Shown here in pieces: positions 10,805 through 21,607 of a DNA stretch of 64,000 nt. The translations under genes were made by a program, and so were the position numbers. The DNA comes from Aureobasidium sp. EXF-3400 (lineage: Eukaryota; Ascomycota; Dothideomycetes; Dothideales; Saccotheciaceae): NCBI GenBank assembly GCA_024195585.1, contig SWBL01000016.1, positions 124,001-188,000 on the forward strand. The letters are read 5' to 3'. The number at the start of each line of letters is the position of its first letter. The first letter of the stretch is position 1. The notes beneath the pieces were generated by a model. The model made no database searches. It worked only from the letters and a program-made list of their open reading frames with translations, and was not told the origin of the DNA.

Positions 10805-13464
10805 TCAGTCGTCATCCATATCATCTTCGTCAGAATCGTCAAGAGCTTCCATAGCCTCTTTGATGTACTGCGACGCCTGTTCTCAGTCAGCGAGCACTCA
10901 CGAAATCATCTCCACCAAGTCTCACCTTCGCATCAAGATTTAGCGCCGTAGTAAACGTGCGCACACTGTCTGCTCGTCTTCCAAGTCCCTTGAAACATTT
11001 TCCAAGCAAGAAGAAGACGTTGGCCTCCTCTGGCGCCAGATTCTTCAAGACCTCGAGCTCCACAAGGGCATCTGCATAGTGCTTCAACCCCATCAGCACC
11101 CGAGCCTTCTTGAATCGTGCGAGCGCCGAGTTTGGTGCTAGACTCAGCGCGTGCGAGTACTGTGTCAAAGCTGCTTTTGGGTGGCCAAGCTTCTCCATGA
11201 TCTGTTGTCGTCCGTCAGCTACCTGTGAAAGGTTATGTGGATGCTTCATGGACTCACCACTCCTATGCAGACCGCCAGTACTGGGTTACTGGGGTTTATG
11301 CCGAATGCAATACGGTAATGCCGTTGTGCTTCTTCCCACTTGCCCATTCTCTCGTAGCACTTACCCAAGCCATACCACGCTCCAAACCCGCGTCTCTCAC
11401 TCCCGACTCCCTTGCGGAAAGATGCAAGCGCTGCGTCAAATTCTTCGTTAGTCAAGAGCTCGTGACCCATCAGTGTCCAAGCATAGCTGAATTCTGGATC
11501 CACTTGCGTCGCGCGCTTGAAGCATGCGATGGCTTGCTCATGTTCTCTGCTCAGAGAGAAGGCGTTTCCAACAGCACACCATGTCTGCGGTGAGTTGAAG
11601 GCCAAGTCTCTCAGATTATGCGCAAGGAACGCCAGCTGAACTGGCTTCTTCAGTTGCCATAAGACCGTTGAATACACTTCCATGTCTTCGATCCGTGTTG
11701 GCTGTATTTTCAATATTTTGGCAAAGCAGACTTCTGCTGACGAGTATTCTGATGCTTCGTAATACGCTTTTCCAAGCTGAGCGAGAACCCAGGGTGATTC
11801 GCGATGCGCCGAGGGAAGAGCTTTGAAAGCATCAACTGCCGATGATACCTGGTAGCGGCTGAGCAGGTAGTAAGCGGCTCCCAAAGCCCTGAAGGTAGCT
11901 AACAATGATTCTGTCGATGCCATCTCGACAGCCAATGTTGCTTTTAGAGCTTGTCTTTGTAACGGTACAGGCGGAGCTGCAATGTTACGACTTGGTGCAC
12001 GGGTGTCTTTGACCTCTGTGGGATTTGGCGGCATGACCTTTCGGTTTCCGCTCACAACACGACCCACCTGAGCAGGTCCTCTGCCTTTCGTTCCTGTAGC
12101 CTTGGCCTTTTTCACCTCGTCGCGCTTGGCTGCGGTCAGAGAACTGCTATCAGCAGGCGCCCGACTTGTTGTTTTTGACCCTGTGATTTGACTGAACAAA
12201 CGATTACTCCTCCTTGGAGCAGACGTTATTGTTTCAGCATCCGGGATTTGCGCGCTATGTCCAGATATTGTGCGTTTGTGTTGTAATCTCCTGTTTTGCG
12301 CAGCATTTGTTGCATCATCGGTGTCCAACGACTCTGAGCTAGGCTTCGCCTGGCCTCTGATTGTTGCAGCGCGAGATTTTTGGCTGTCTTTACCTGCATC
12401 CAGTCCAAGTCTTTGAAGTGCAGTCCTTGATCTCCGTGTCGGAGCAGCTGGTGGTTCTTCGGCGTTGACTGCTTCCTGTTGTGGGTCTCCCATCTCGACG
12501 TCCTCATCTCCAGACATGCCATTAGCTGTCGGGGTGTCCCATGATGACTGATTGGTGGGTTTAGACACGTTGTTACCAAAAATGCTCTTTGATTTCATCC
12601 TCGGCAGCAGAAAGTTACTCTGAGCTTGTGCGACAAGGTCTCCGCCGTTTTTCACAGGATTGAAGGGATCGTTGGTAGGGGTAAGGGCGTGGATGCTGTT
12701 GACGTTGTTCATGGTTGTGACTGGCGCCACAGGTTGGGGTTCGTCCTTGACAGTTTCCTGATTCGATATTGACGCGGAAGCACTGGAGATGGAAGAGGCA
12801 AGTTCTGGGGTCATCCTGAAGGAACTTGAGATATCGATTTCGGCACCTTCCAAAGTCAGCATTTCCCGAAGCGATGTGATACTCTCGATTCTTACCCATG
12901 TCGCAAAGACCTTGAAAGACTTCCCATGTGAATGGGTTGCTCTTATGCGCCTCGATGTAGCAATCTCCAGCTCTTCTGGAGTCGCCATGACCACGCCATA
13001 ACTTTCCGAGAAGAGTGTTCACAGCTGCAGAGTCTGGAGTATGCCTGGTAGAGGTTTCTGTGTGTTTCCCTGTGTTGTCCGAGTCAGCACATCTGTTGTG
13101 CTCGAGGAAAAAGCCGAATCAACCTACCCCAATGACTACGGCCCTGCCAAAGACTCCTAGCCTTTTCCAGAGCAGCAATTCCTTCATTATGTTTCCCAAG
13201 CTCTTGACAGACCAGGGCTAGGACGTAGGCGCATCCTAGGTGTCGCCCGTTCGCACCGGTTTTCTGACAACAATCGTAGGCTGTTTTGAAGCGTCGCAAC
13301 CGGTAATTTGTGAGGGCCAGAAGATGTGAAGAGTCCGGATTTCGAGGATCAATTGAATTCAGTCGTTCGGCAAGAAAGTTTGCATTGTCTGGCGATTCGT
13401 TGTCCAAGTGGTAGTATATGAGCTGTTTGAGTTGCGTTACAGCCAAAGTAGAATTATGCGACAT
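10805..13464 (-). CDS. cdc27: Anaphase-promoting complex subunit Cdc27/APC3 (TPR protein)
   Basis: Five exons: 13464-13128, 13069-12896, 12846-11258, 11201-10926 and 10876-10805, for 815 residues. All joins keep frame, including the two single-G phases at HWG/KHTET and DMG/AEID. N-terminal TPRs (LIYYHLDNESPDNANFLAERL, LLALTNYRLRRFKTAYDCC) are followed by a long Ser/Thr/Lys-rich linker (about residues 190-460). A C-terminal TPR array follows, with SPQTWCAVGNAFSLSREHEQAIACFKRA, FSYAWTLMGHELLTNEEFDAALASFRKG and APNSALARFKKARVLM. That is the APC3 (BimA, Nuc2) pattern. APC3 is a scaffold subunit of the APC/C ubiquitin ligase and binds the IR tails of Cdc20/Cdh1. The C-terminus is acidic (DDSDEDDMDDD). 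An alternative acceptor 21 bp upstream in intron 4 would insert seven in-frame residues and break the conserved block. Confidence 0.96.
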
Positions 13465-14071
13465 GATTGTAGAAAGGTGGTATGTGTGGGCCAGGAAGAA
13501 CAAGCGGCTACTTCGAGGCGTCGAGGACACAAGTAATTGGACGAATCGAAAAGATGAATGTCTGGTGAAGATACATGGGCGATATCGAAGCGGAAGCAAG
13601 AAATCGGCGTTGCTTAAGGCGAAGTGATGAATTTGAGGGTGATGTGCAAGTCCACAGCGTGGCTTCCTCAAAGCAGCTTGTCCATGTGGGATGCGAAGGT
13701 AAGAAAGGCAAGGTCAAGTCGCGTCGACGTAGTAGAGGTAGAGCGGGGTGAAGCTTTGTTCGTAGGTGTTCCAGCTGGCTACAAAAGTAAGATGCTCACA
13801 AGCCGATAGGTGCAGAGGCAAAGATGGAGATTGTAGGAGGAATCGCGCGTTGATGCTTTGTGTTTATTGATACAACCTGGCTGAGAAACCACAACTGCGC
13901 GCGCACGGTCTCCATCGTCACCACCCGGCAGCTGCCTTCCGAGCAGGGCAAGCGCAAGGGATCGCTCCTTCCCCACCAAGCTGCATCTGGCCAGCTCGCG
14001 TGTCTCTGGTCCTTCTTTCTACTTTTGCAGCAACAGCACCAGGATACTCCGAATCGTGAAATACCGTCTCA
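13465..14071. other. Divergent promoter between cdc27 and snd2
   Basis: This 607-bp spacer contains no supported gene. Two GC-rich stretches are present, but no clear element. Confidence 0.5.
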
Positions 14072-14706
14072 ATGGCCAGGGTCAGCATCCAACTACCACT
14101 CCGCTCGCTTCCAGTTTTCTAAACAACCCCAACAGCAAGCTCTTAAAACACAAGCAGCCCGCAATGCGGCCATCCTCCAGCGCACCCATCTGATCGCATT
14201 GGGTGTCCACGGCTTCCACCTTCTCCTGCGCTTCACCTTTGTGCGCCGTTCCTTCTGGGCATACCTCCTGCTGTCTTTCCCCTCCCTGCTTGTTCAATTC
14301 TGGTTCGAGCGCGTCGGTCGTCCTACCTACATCGAGGGACCCAATGGCAAGGAATTGAAACGAGCTGGAGAGGATCTCGAGGCTAAGGGTCTGACTGAGT
14401 GGATGTGGGATGTTGTATACTGGTCCTGGGGTTGCATTGTCATCACCACTCTTGTGGGTGACTGGGCTTGGTGGTTCTTCGTGAGTCACTCCAACGCGCC
14501 TTTGGACTTTTTCTGTTTACTGACTCGCAATCAAGGCTGTGGTCCCCCTTTACTCGGCCTGGTTGGCATACACAACCTTTACCGGTGCTCGTCAAGGCCT
14601 CATGGGAGGCGGTGCCATGCCCGCCGAAGGTGCCTCGAGCGGCGCGCAGAGCAAGCGTCAACAAAAGATGGAAAAGAGAGGCGGTCAGAAGATGCAATAC
14701 AGATAA
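14072..14706 (+). CDS. snd2: SND2/TMEM208 family ER membrane protein
   Basis: Three exons: 14072-14080 (ATGGCCAGG), 14136-14480 and 14536-14706, for 174 residues. The sequence QALKTQAARNAAILQRTH is followed by membrane segments HLIALGVHGFHLLLRFTFV, FWAYLLLSFPSLLVQFWF and VVYWSWGCIVITTLVGDWAWWFF, then AVVPLYSAWLAYTTF. The C-terminus is Gly/Lys-rich (SKRQQKMEKRGGQKMQYR). This is the SND2/TMEM208 (DUF788) layout. SND2 acts in SRP-independent targeting of proteins to the ER. The first coding exon has only three codons and its donor is GTCAGC, weaker than the other donors here. The 55-bp intron has a CTAAAC branch and CAACAG acceptor. The product call is firm; the 5' exon is likely but less certain. 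The gene converges with the reductase gene (157-bp gap). Confidence 0.9.
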
Positions 14707-14863
14707 TGGCATACAATCTACACATATACAGACATAAGATCGTCTCGAAAAAAGGCTCCATGAATGCACCTCGTTCAGATCGTGACATTTACAAACACTT
14801 TTTATCTTCACCAAAGCCAATCAGCCTGATAGGCGAATTCGGATGAGGAAACGATTGTATTGC

Positions 14864-15947
14864 TTAGAAGCAGAACACCTGATCCTGGAGCTTGCTGACA
14901 GGTCTGGCCTTCTCGTAGCCAAGACCCTCGGCAGCCTTCTTCATGGCAGCGACCATGGGAGGAGGTCCGCAGATGAGCATCTTCATGTCGGGTGAAGGAG
15001 CAGGGCAGTTTTGCTATGAGAGGGTCAGTCAATTGGGTTGCGCGATGTGTAGCATATATTCTGGTTTCCCGTACCTTGATCATGTCGGGAGTGACGAAAC
15101 CAACACCACCGGTCCAGCCCTCAGGGGGGTTGTTGAGGACGTAGTGCACTCTGAAGCCACTGTCCTCGCGAGCCATGCTGTCAAGTTCGTCCTTCATGAG
15201 AATGTCCTCGGGGTTGACGTTGGCGAAGATCAAGTCAACTTGAGTCTTGTCGCCCGAAGCACGGCCACGGAGAATAGCCTTGGAGATCTGGTACATGGGG
15301 GTGATACCGGTACCGCCAGCGATCATGGCGAAGCGACTGACCATGTTGGGCTGGTAAGCCATGGCACCCTTGGGACCCTTGACCTTGATGGTGTCACCAA
15401 TCTTCATCTCAGAGAGATGTCTGCTGATGTTGCCGGTGGGGTAGCTCTTGACGAGAACATCGAAGTGACCGGAAGTAGTGTCATCGGTGATGGGAGTGTA
15501 AGAACGAAGAATCTCCTTTTGAGCGGTGACCTCAGTCTTGGGGTCCTTGACAGGCAGGGTGGCAGCCAGAGAGATGTGCTGGCCAATAGGCAGACCGAGG
15601 ATTGAGTTGGCGCTGGGGAGACCGAAGCGGTAGATGGCTGTGTTGTGCGACAGAACCACCTTTTCGGTCAAGGGGAATTGCTGGAAAGTGGTGGGATCAA
15701 GGACTTTCTTGACCTCTGTGTTGATACGTCAGTACTTTCCAAGACTGGCAGAGACTGAGATCAAGCACTCACGGTTGTTGAAGAACTGGTAGCCGGCCAG
15801 AGCAGCAGCAATGGCAATGGCAACAGGCACCAAGGTCTTGTTGACCAGGGCAGCTCCAACGATCAGAATTGCCGAAGGAGCATAGACGCCCTGGATGTAC
15901 TGGGGAGCAAAAGGCCCTGTGGGCTTATAGGTGTGCTTGGACGACAT
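14864..15947 (-). CDS. cbr1: NADH-cytochrome b5 reductase (CBR1 type)
   Basis: Three exons: 15947-15773, 15715-15075 and 15013-14864, for 321 residues. A hydrophobic anchor lies near residues 25-56. The FAD-binding motif RSYTP is at 129-133, then the flavin segment [10 protein letters not shown], then the NAD-binding [10 protein letters not shown] and CGPPPM motifs. The end VFCF is typical. The enzyme passes electrons from NADH through FAD to cytochrome b5, serving desaturases, sterol synthesis and P450s at the ER or outer mitochondrial membrane. The short N-terminal anchor and length fit Cbr1 better than the inner-membrane-processed Mcr1. It is divergent from the DUF3605 gene with 230 bp between the two ATGs. 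Confidence 0.95.
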
Positions 15948-16177
15948 GGCGAGTACTGATTGAGTCGAGAAAGGAGAAAGAAACAAGACTGAGATGTGCT
16001 CCAAGAACACGCGACTTTCGAAGCTTCCAAATGGCTTTGGGGCACGGCAGATCAGGGTCGTGGCCGATGGTGGGGTTGGTCCATGATGCTGCCCGATCAG
16101 GGCATCATCTCCCTCTTGCTTGTACCACTTCTTTTCCACATGCTTGAACGGCCATATTCCGTCACGTCGACAGCATC

Positions 16178-16872
16178 ATGACTACAAACAACCATGCCTT
16201 TCCGCTGACGGCAATTGACCGCGAGATCCTTGCTATGAAGGATGAGGACTTTGCTCTGGTTACATGGGAAGAACTCAAAGAAATCATTTGTAATTTCTCA
16301 GTCTGATTGAACCATGTTTTTACTTTGCCTTCTAACATGCATCAGCTGCCAACCGGCTGGAAAAGCTGAAGCGACGTCCTTCTGACCTTCGTCGGTACAT
16401 CGCATGGTCTTCAGAAACCAAAGCAGAGTATGGCACTATAACCAACTTCGTTGTTCAACAGCGTCTGCACTGGACCCCTTTGCCCTCTTCGACTCCTGGT
16501 GATCCACCCAAGTTTGAGTTTCGTGATCCCATCCCATTCAAGGTCCAGGATGACTTCAAAATTCTCAAGAACGACTGGCCATACGGACTGGTTAAAGGCA
16601 TCGTTCACATCTGTGTTTGGGTCAAGACACCCATTGAGACCGATCCCAGTACCGGTGATGTCACCGACCACTCCAGGCATCTGATAGAGGACTTTGTGAG
16701 CAACACTTTTGCATCAAAACTAGACGCAGTCTTTGGTCCAGGCAAAGGCAAAGATCACGTTCTCTGGTTCAAGAACTGGGTTGCCTTGCAAAGTGTCCGT
16801 GGTGTTGATCACATCCATGTCCTGGTTCAGGACGCTCCCGAAAGCATGCTGGAAGACTGGACCAAAGAGTAG
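16178..16872 (+). CDS. DUF3605 family protein (GlcNAc-induced protein 1-like)
   Basis: Two exons, 16178-16289 and 16346-16872, give 212 residues. Recognisable parts are LTAIDREILAMKDEDFALVTWEELKEII near the start, RLEKLKRRPSDLRRYIAWSSETKAEYGTI, FVVQQRLHW and FRDPIPFKVQDDFKILKNDWPYG, then HILVQDAPESMLEDWTKE at the end. These are the hallmarks of the fungal DUF3605 family, one member of which was named N-acetylglucosamine-induced protein 1. No biochemical role is established that I know of. No signal peptide or membrane segment is seen. It shares a short divergent promoter with cbr1. Confidence 0.88.
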
Positions 16873-17795
16873 GATATTAACATCTGGCGGTTCTCTCCAT
16901 TGTACGACCTGTCTTTTCGAATCTCATCCCATACACAGGCAGCGAAACCTTCACATATAGACACGATAGAACACGGCATATCTCTTTCATCTTTCCCAAC
17001 ATACTCTAGATCAGCAAACCTCCCTGGTTATAGGATGTCTTCTGGCAGAATCGTTTCGGTCGAGAGACCCTATCGTGACTGACGAAGGCATCTTCCAACA
17101 TCACAGGTCCATAAGCTGCTTCAAATACAAGCACCTTTTCATAACGCTGAGAAATGGAGCGAACACACCGAGCAGCATGGCTTGACGGACTTCTTCGATC
17201 ACATAGCGGTGCAGGAGATGATAAAACTTGGAAGCATACGGCAAGTTTCCAACAAAATTTATGGCTCCGTATCCGAATCACACTGTATAGGCAGGGTTCG
17301 AATCGGACCCGATTCTCGATAAGTACTAGAATAGGTAGGTATGTCTGTTCCTCGAACACGCGTTGATTTCGAAATTGTTCTACTGGCCGTGGCGTCCATC
17401 TAGCACAGCTGTCATTATTTATCGAATCGCCAAGTGCTTTGCCTCGGTGCAGACGATATACTGGTTGGGTACCTCAGGCATCCTCGCCAAAATCCCGTGA
17501 CAGACAACAACTTGCTCAAACGGACTCTCTAATTCTTGACTCACGACGCAATGACTGTTCCGCATATCATATATAAGTACATGTTCTTTTTCCTAAGGCT
17601 CAAACCTCTTGTCTCAAAAACTTCAAAAAACAGCGGAACACAGACTTGCATCAAGTTGCAAGATTCATCCACTCAAATCGACAACGCACATATTTTTGAT
17701 ACAACAAAACTACGACTGAACCCAAAGCATCCACTTCAGCAAAATAACATGTCGCATTCGACTACCGCACCGCAACGACCTCTGGGGAGAATCAA
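16873..17795. other. Intergenic, with a likely TATA box
   Basis: About 0.9 kb without a supported gene. TATATAAG at 17570-17577 is about 220 bp before the next start and may belong to it. A GGTTCGAATC string near 17294 resembles a tRNA B-box, but the T-stem does not pair. Confidence 0.4.
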
Positions 17796-18587
17796 ATGCC
17801 TAATTCTAGAGACAAATTTACCATGTCCATCGCAAAACACCATCAGGAAGAACCGAAACCCTTCAACTTCCTATCCCTCCCCCTCTCTCTCCGCACAGAG
17901 ATCTACAAACTTTGCCTCACGACAACCTCGCCAGTAACTCTTTCCCTCCCTCTCCTCCCGCAAAACATCTGGTGCACTCACCCTCCACCACCAAAGCCAA
18001 TTGCCGCAACAAATCTCCTCCTCAGCAATCGACAAATCTATCAAGAGGCTGTCCATCACGCCTATACCAACCGCACCTTCCGCGTCGCCAAGTCCTGCAA
18101 ATTGTGCTTTGAGAATCTCAGCCTCAATGATTCTATATCTCTGCGCCAACTACACTCATCCACCATCCACAAAATCCATTCTTTGGAGTTGAGACTAAAC
18201 ATCGACTGCACCTCCAAACTGGCCCTTCGCAAAAAGCTTCTCAGGACACAGACTCAGCTCACCACCATTGGAAAAATGCAAAGTCTATCACACCTCACTA
18301 TCAAAATCACCTTTTTCCGCCACGACTTTTCTCTACTCAAGTACCTGATCTTTACGGTCCAAGATCCAGCTTTTGAGAGACTGTTTACAAAGGTTTATCG
18401 GAGTGTAACTGCACCTGTGGAGGTAGATTGGGAGGTGGAGATTAATGAGGAAGGGGGGTTGAGTGAGAGAGTAGAGTTGGAGAGGAAAGGGACGGAGGAA
18501 TTGAGGGAAAGAGCAGAGAAGTATAGGGGGTTGCAGGGGGTGGGTGGGAATAAGAGGGTGAGGAAGGGGAGACAGGGAAAGTGGTGA
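17796..18587 (+). CDS. F-box-like (DUF7730-type) protein
   Basis: A single exon of 263 codons. After a short polar start, PFNFLSLPLSLRTEIYKLCL is the F-box-like helix typical of the large Pezizomycotina DUF7730/F-box set. It is followed by AATNLLLSNRQIYQEAVHHAYTNRTF, another standard block of these proteins. The middle has KIHSLELRLNID and QSLSHLTIKI. The C-terminal 50 residues are highly charged and Gly/Arg-rich. Such proteins are presumed substrate adaptors of SCF ubiquitin ligases, but their targets are unknown. An overlapping frame begins at ATG 17749, but it lacks the F-box and stops early. Confidence 0.75.
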   Translation: MPNSRDKFTMSIAKHHQEEPKPFNFLSLPLSLRTEIYKLCLTTTSPVTLSLPLLPQNIWCTHPPPPKPIAATNLLLSNRQIYQEAVHHAYTNRTFRVAKSCKLCFENLSLNDSISLRQLHSSTIHKIHSLELRLNIDCTSKLALRKKLLRTQTQLTTIGKMQSLSHLTIKITFFRHDFSLLKYLIFTVQDPAFERLFTKVYRSVTAPVEVDWEVEINEEGGLSERVELERKGTEELRERAEKYRGLQGVGGNKRVRKGRQGKW

Positions 18588-18903
18588 AGGATGCTTCTGC
18601 TTCTTCTTGTTGATGTTGAGAATGTTTGATGGAAGGGGAGAAGTGAAGGAGATTTGAGAATGGCATTGTTATACTGTTACCTATCTCTGCTCGTCATGTC
18701 ACAAGTGCCTATACGAACACTTCGCATTATCAAATCACTGAGCTTCAAAGAAGTAGCCAGTAGTAAGCAGAGAACTTGCATTCTAGATGAGGGTATATCA
18801 AGAACAAAAGTAGCGGAGAGGAGTCGAAGATATCTTCATGCTTCACCAAAACAGAAACGCCCCAGAGAATGCAAAACCAGTCATGAGATTTCAGACCCCA
18901 TCA
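18588..18903. other. Convergent spacer
   Basis: This is the 3' side of both the F-box-like gene and msp1. Nothing is recognised. Confidence 0.5.
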
Positions 18904-20293
18904 TTACACAGGCACAGAAACTTGCGGATCATCATCAGTCTCCGACAAAGTTTCAGGACTAGCTTTTGAATCTTCCCACTCGTCGACTTCCGGTTGCCGC
19001 CTCATCTGCAAGGCACCGCCTTTTCTACCGAAGAAGTCATCAGTGTGTAGACCTCTGACATCTTCAGCCTTGATGGATTTCATATTTACACCGCGAGATT
19101 TGCTTTCGCGGATGTATTCTCTGACGGGGACCATGGCGGCGTCTCTACACGCTTCTTTGATGTCGCTGCCAGACATGCCTGCGCTGACTTTGACCAATGT
19201 GTCGAGATCGAAGTGAGGAGAGAGGCGAGTGTTCTTTAGAGTCAGGGAGAAGATGGATCTGCGTTGAGAGGCTGAGGGGAGAGAGACAGGGAACTTTTTG
19301 GGAAGGCGACGGAGAATTGCTTCGTCGATGTCTTGGATTCGATTTGTGGCACCCTAGTCTCTGTTAGCCTTTGAATTCAATGCGCAGTTGAACCGTCTCA
19401 CTAGCACGCAGATGCGTTGGGATTCGCCGAGGGAGTTTGAAGATGTGAGACCATCCCATTGTGTCATGAATCTGTTGCAAAGGTATTAGCAGTGCTCAGC
19501 AAGCATTATATCGTATACATACTCTGCCTTCACCATACCGCTGGCTTCATGTTCTCCGCTACGTCTTTGACCAAGCACGGCATCAATCTCATCGATAAAG
19601 ACGATACTGGGTTGTAGTTTCCTGGCAAGACTGAAGACGGCAGAGACGAGCTTATTGCTGTCGCCGTACCATTTCTCGGTCAAGGTTGAGATGTGCAGGT
19701 TGATGAAGCAGGCACCACTTTCATGAGCCAGAGCTTTTGCGAGCATAGTCTTTCCACAACCAGGAGGACCGTAAAGAAGGACTCCAGAGGGGGCGGAGAG
19801 AAGAGAGCTGGTAGCAGAGTAGAGGTGAGGCATAGTAAGAGGGTAGATGACAGCCTCGCGCAGTTCCTCGATGATGTCGTCCAGGCCACCAATATCCTCG
19901 AACGAGACGGGAATCTCCCAGGGTGCAACAACTTCCATGGCGATAGTTTGTTCGTATGGAGTGAGAACCATATTTTCTTTGCGCTTCTCCCATTCCATCT
20001 TTTGATCGTAGTCCTCATCGTTCTCGTCAAGGTCGTCATCGGGTGAGCTAGCGAATATGGAGGACAAACGAGCAGAGGCAGCTGAAGCCTTCTTCTCGGC
20101 TTCTGATTTGGCGCCAGCTTCAGGATCCATTCGTGCCAGTAGGTTCCGCATGATAAAGAAGGCCATGATGGGCTATTGCATCTTGTCGTCAGTCATGGCT
20201 GCTTGGTGAGGAGATATTGGGACTTAGACGTACAGCAGCGGCCGCGATGGCAATCTCCTGAACGATGGTCACCCATCGTCTGTCTCCCGCCAT
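18904..20293 (-). CDS. msp1: MSP1/ATAD1 membrane-anchored AAA ATPase
   Basis: Four exons: 20293-20234, 20172-19523, 19471-19402 and 19353-18904, for 409 residues. The N-terminal anchor is VTIVQEIAIAAAAPIMAFFIM (about residues 8-27). The AAA module follows: FEDIGGLDDIIEELREAVIYPL, Walker A GPPGCGKT (about 155-162), the pore loop KWYGDSNK, Walker B IVFIDEIDAV (about 210-219), sensor region ATNR, and RLPKKFPVSLP with the arginine cluster. MSP1 extracts mistargeted tail-anchored proteins from the outer mitochondrial and peroxisomal membranes. An acidic insert (DDDLDENDEDYDQKMEWEKRKENM) lies between anchor and AAA domain, longer than in yeast. The C-terminal tail is also acidic. It is divergent from thymidylate synthase with 230 bp between ATGs. 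Confidence 0.95.
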
Positions 20294-20436
20294 ATTTGCT
20301 GGTACTATCCAAGATGTTGAAAGATGTCAAATGCGACCAAGTCCAGAGTCGAAATCACTTTCACATGCGCAATTCCATCATCCGTGCACGGACTTCGATC
20401 GAGGAAGCGGCTGTTCATTCGACCCGAATCCAATTT

Positions 20437-20449
20437 ACGCGTGTCGCGT
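20437..20449 (+). promoter_or_regulatory. MCB (MluI cell-cycle box) in the thymidylate synthase promoter
   Basis: ACGCGT at 20437-20442 is followed within two bases by the near-match TCGCGT at 20444-20449, about 80 bp before the thymidylate synthase ATG. In yeasts ACGCGT is the binding site of MBF, which drives G1/S transcription, and thymidylate synthase is a classical target. The function here is inferred from position and motif. Confidence 0.6.
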
Positions 20450-20523
20450 CTTCCAATTGTTGTGCCCTTTCGTCCCGCTCCTTCCCTCTGACTATACACA
20501 TACACATATCCCATAAACACAAA

Positions 20524-21607
20524 ATGTCTCCTTCAGCAACAACAGAACTCGGCCCTGCCAGCGGCCCTGATGTCCAACTCAAGCCCCAAGAAGCACCCAC
20601 ACACAAGGCTCCTCGCCAACATGCCTCACACGAAGAATACCAATATCTCGACCTGATCCGCGACATTCTCGAAGAGGGAGAGCACCGTCCTGACAGGTAC
20701 GTTACTCCCCCGCCCTACTGCTCAGACATTTCTAACATATTGTTACAGAACCGGCACCGGCACATACTCAATCTTCGCCCCCAACCAACTTCGCTTCAGA
20801 CTTTCGGACAAAGACACCGGCAAATTGATCCTACCACTTCTCACCACAAAACGCGTCTTCCTCCGCGCCGTCATCGCCGAACTCCTATGGTTCGTTGCAG
20901 GAAGCACAACCTCAACACCCCTTACCGAACAAGGAATCAAAATCTGGGACGGCAACGGCTCACGCGAATACCTCGACTCAGTCGGTCTCTCGCACCGTGA
21001 AGTTGGTGACCTCGGCCCTGTCTACGGCTTTCAATGGCGTCACTTCGGTGCCGAATACAAAGACGCAAAGACCGACTACACTGGCCAAGGTGTTGATCAA
21101 CTGGCAGAGGTTGTACACAAGCTAAAGAACAACCCCTACGATCGTCGCATCATTCTCTCCGCTTGGAATCCTGCAGACCTCAAGAAAATGGCACTACCAC
21201 CTTGCCACATGTTTGCTCAATTCTATGTCTCTTTTCCTAAGGATGCGCCCATCAAGGCAGATGGTTCGAAGCAGGGAACGCTTCACTCTATTCTATATCA
21301 GAGATCTTGCGATATGGGTCTAGGTGTTCCTTTCAATATTGCTAGTTATGCTCTTCTCACACACATGCTGGCAAAGGTCTGCGACTTGGTTCCCGGCACC
21401 TTCACACATACCATGGGCGATGCACACGTCTACTGCGATCACGTTGATGCTCTCAAGCTTCAAATAGAGCGCGTGCCGAAGGACTTCCCTGAGCTAGTCA
21501 TCGAAAAGTCAGACTCTGAACTTTCGATCGATGGTTGGAAGGTCGAAGATTTCAAGGTTATCGGATATGACCCTCACAAGGGCATCGCAATGAAGATGTC
21601 TGTATAG
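20524..21607 (+). CDS. Thymidylate synthase
   Basis: Two exons, 20524-20696 and 20749-21607, give 343 residues. The intron (52 bp, TCTAAC branch) splits the Arg codon in [14 protein letters not shown], the phosphate-binding loop. The catalytic cysteine is C210 in [12 protein letters not shown]. The folate/dUMP region [34 protein letters not shown] and the C-terminal MKMSV are also present. The enzyme converts dUMP and methylene-tetrahydrofolate to dTMP and dihydrofolate. The first 40 residues are a fungal extension without strong features. It shares a short divergent promoter with msp1 that contains an MCB element. Confidence 0.97.

Noticed and set aside
14943..15605. 220-codon plus-strand ORF
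   Set aside because: Antisense to the main exon of cbr1; no domain.
17281..17320. tRNA-like B-box GGTTCGAATC
   Set aside because: The flanking bases do not form a T-stem, and no acceptor stem or anticodon arm can be drawn.
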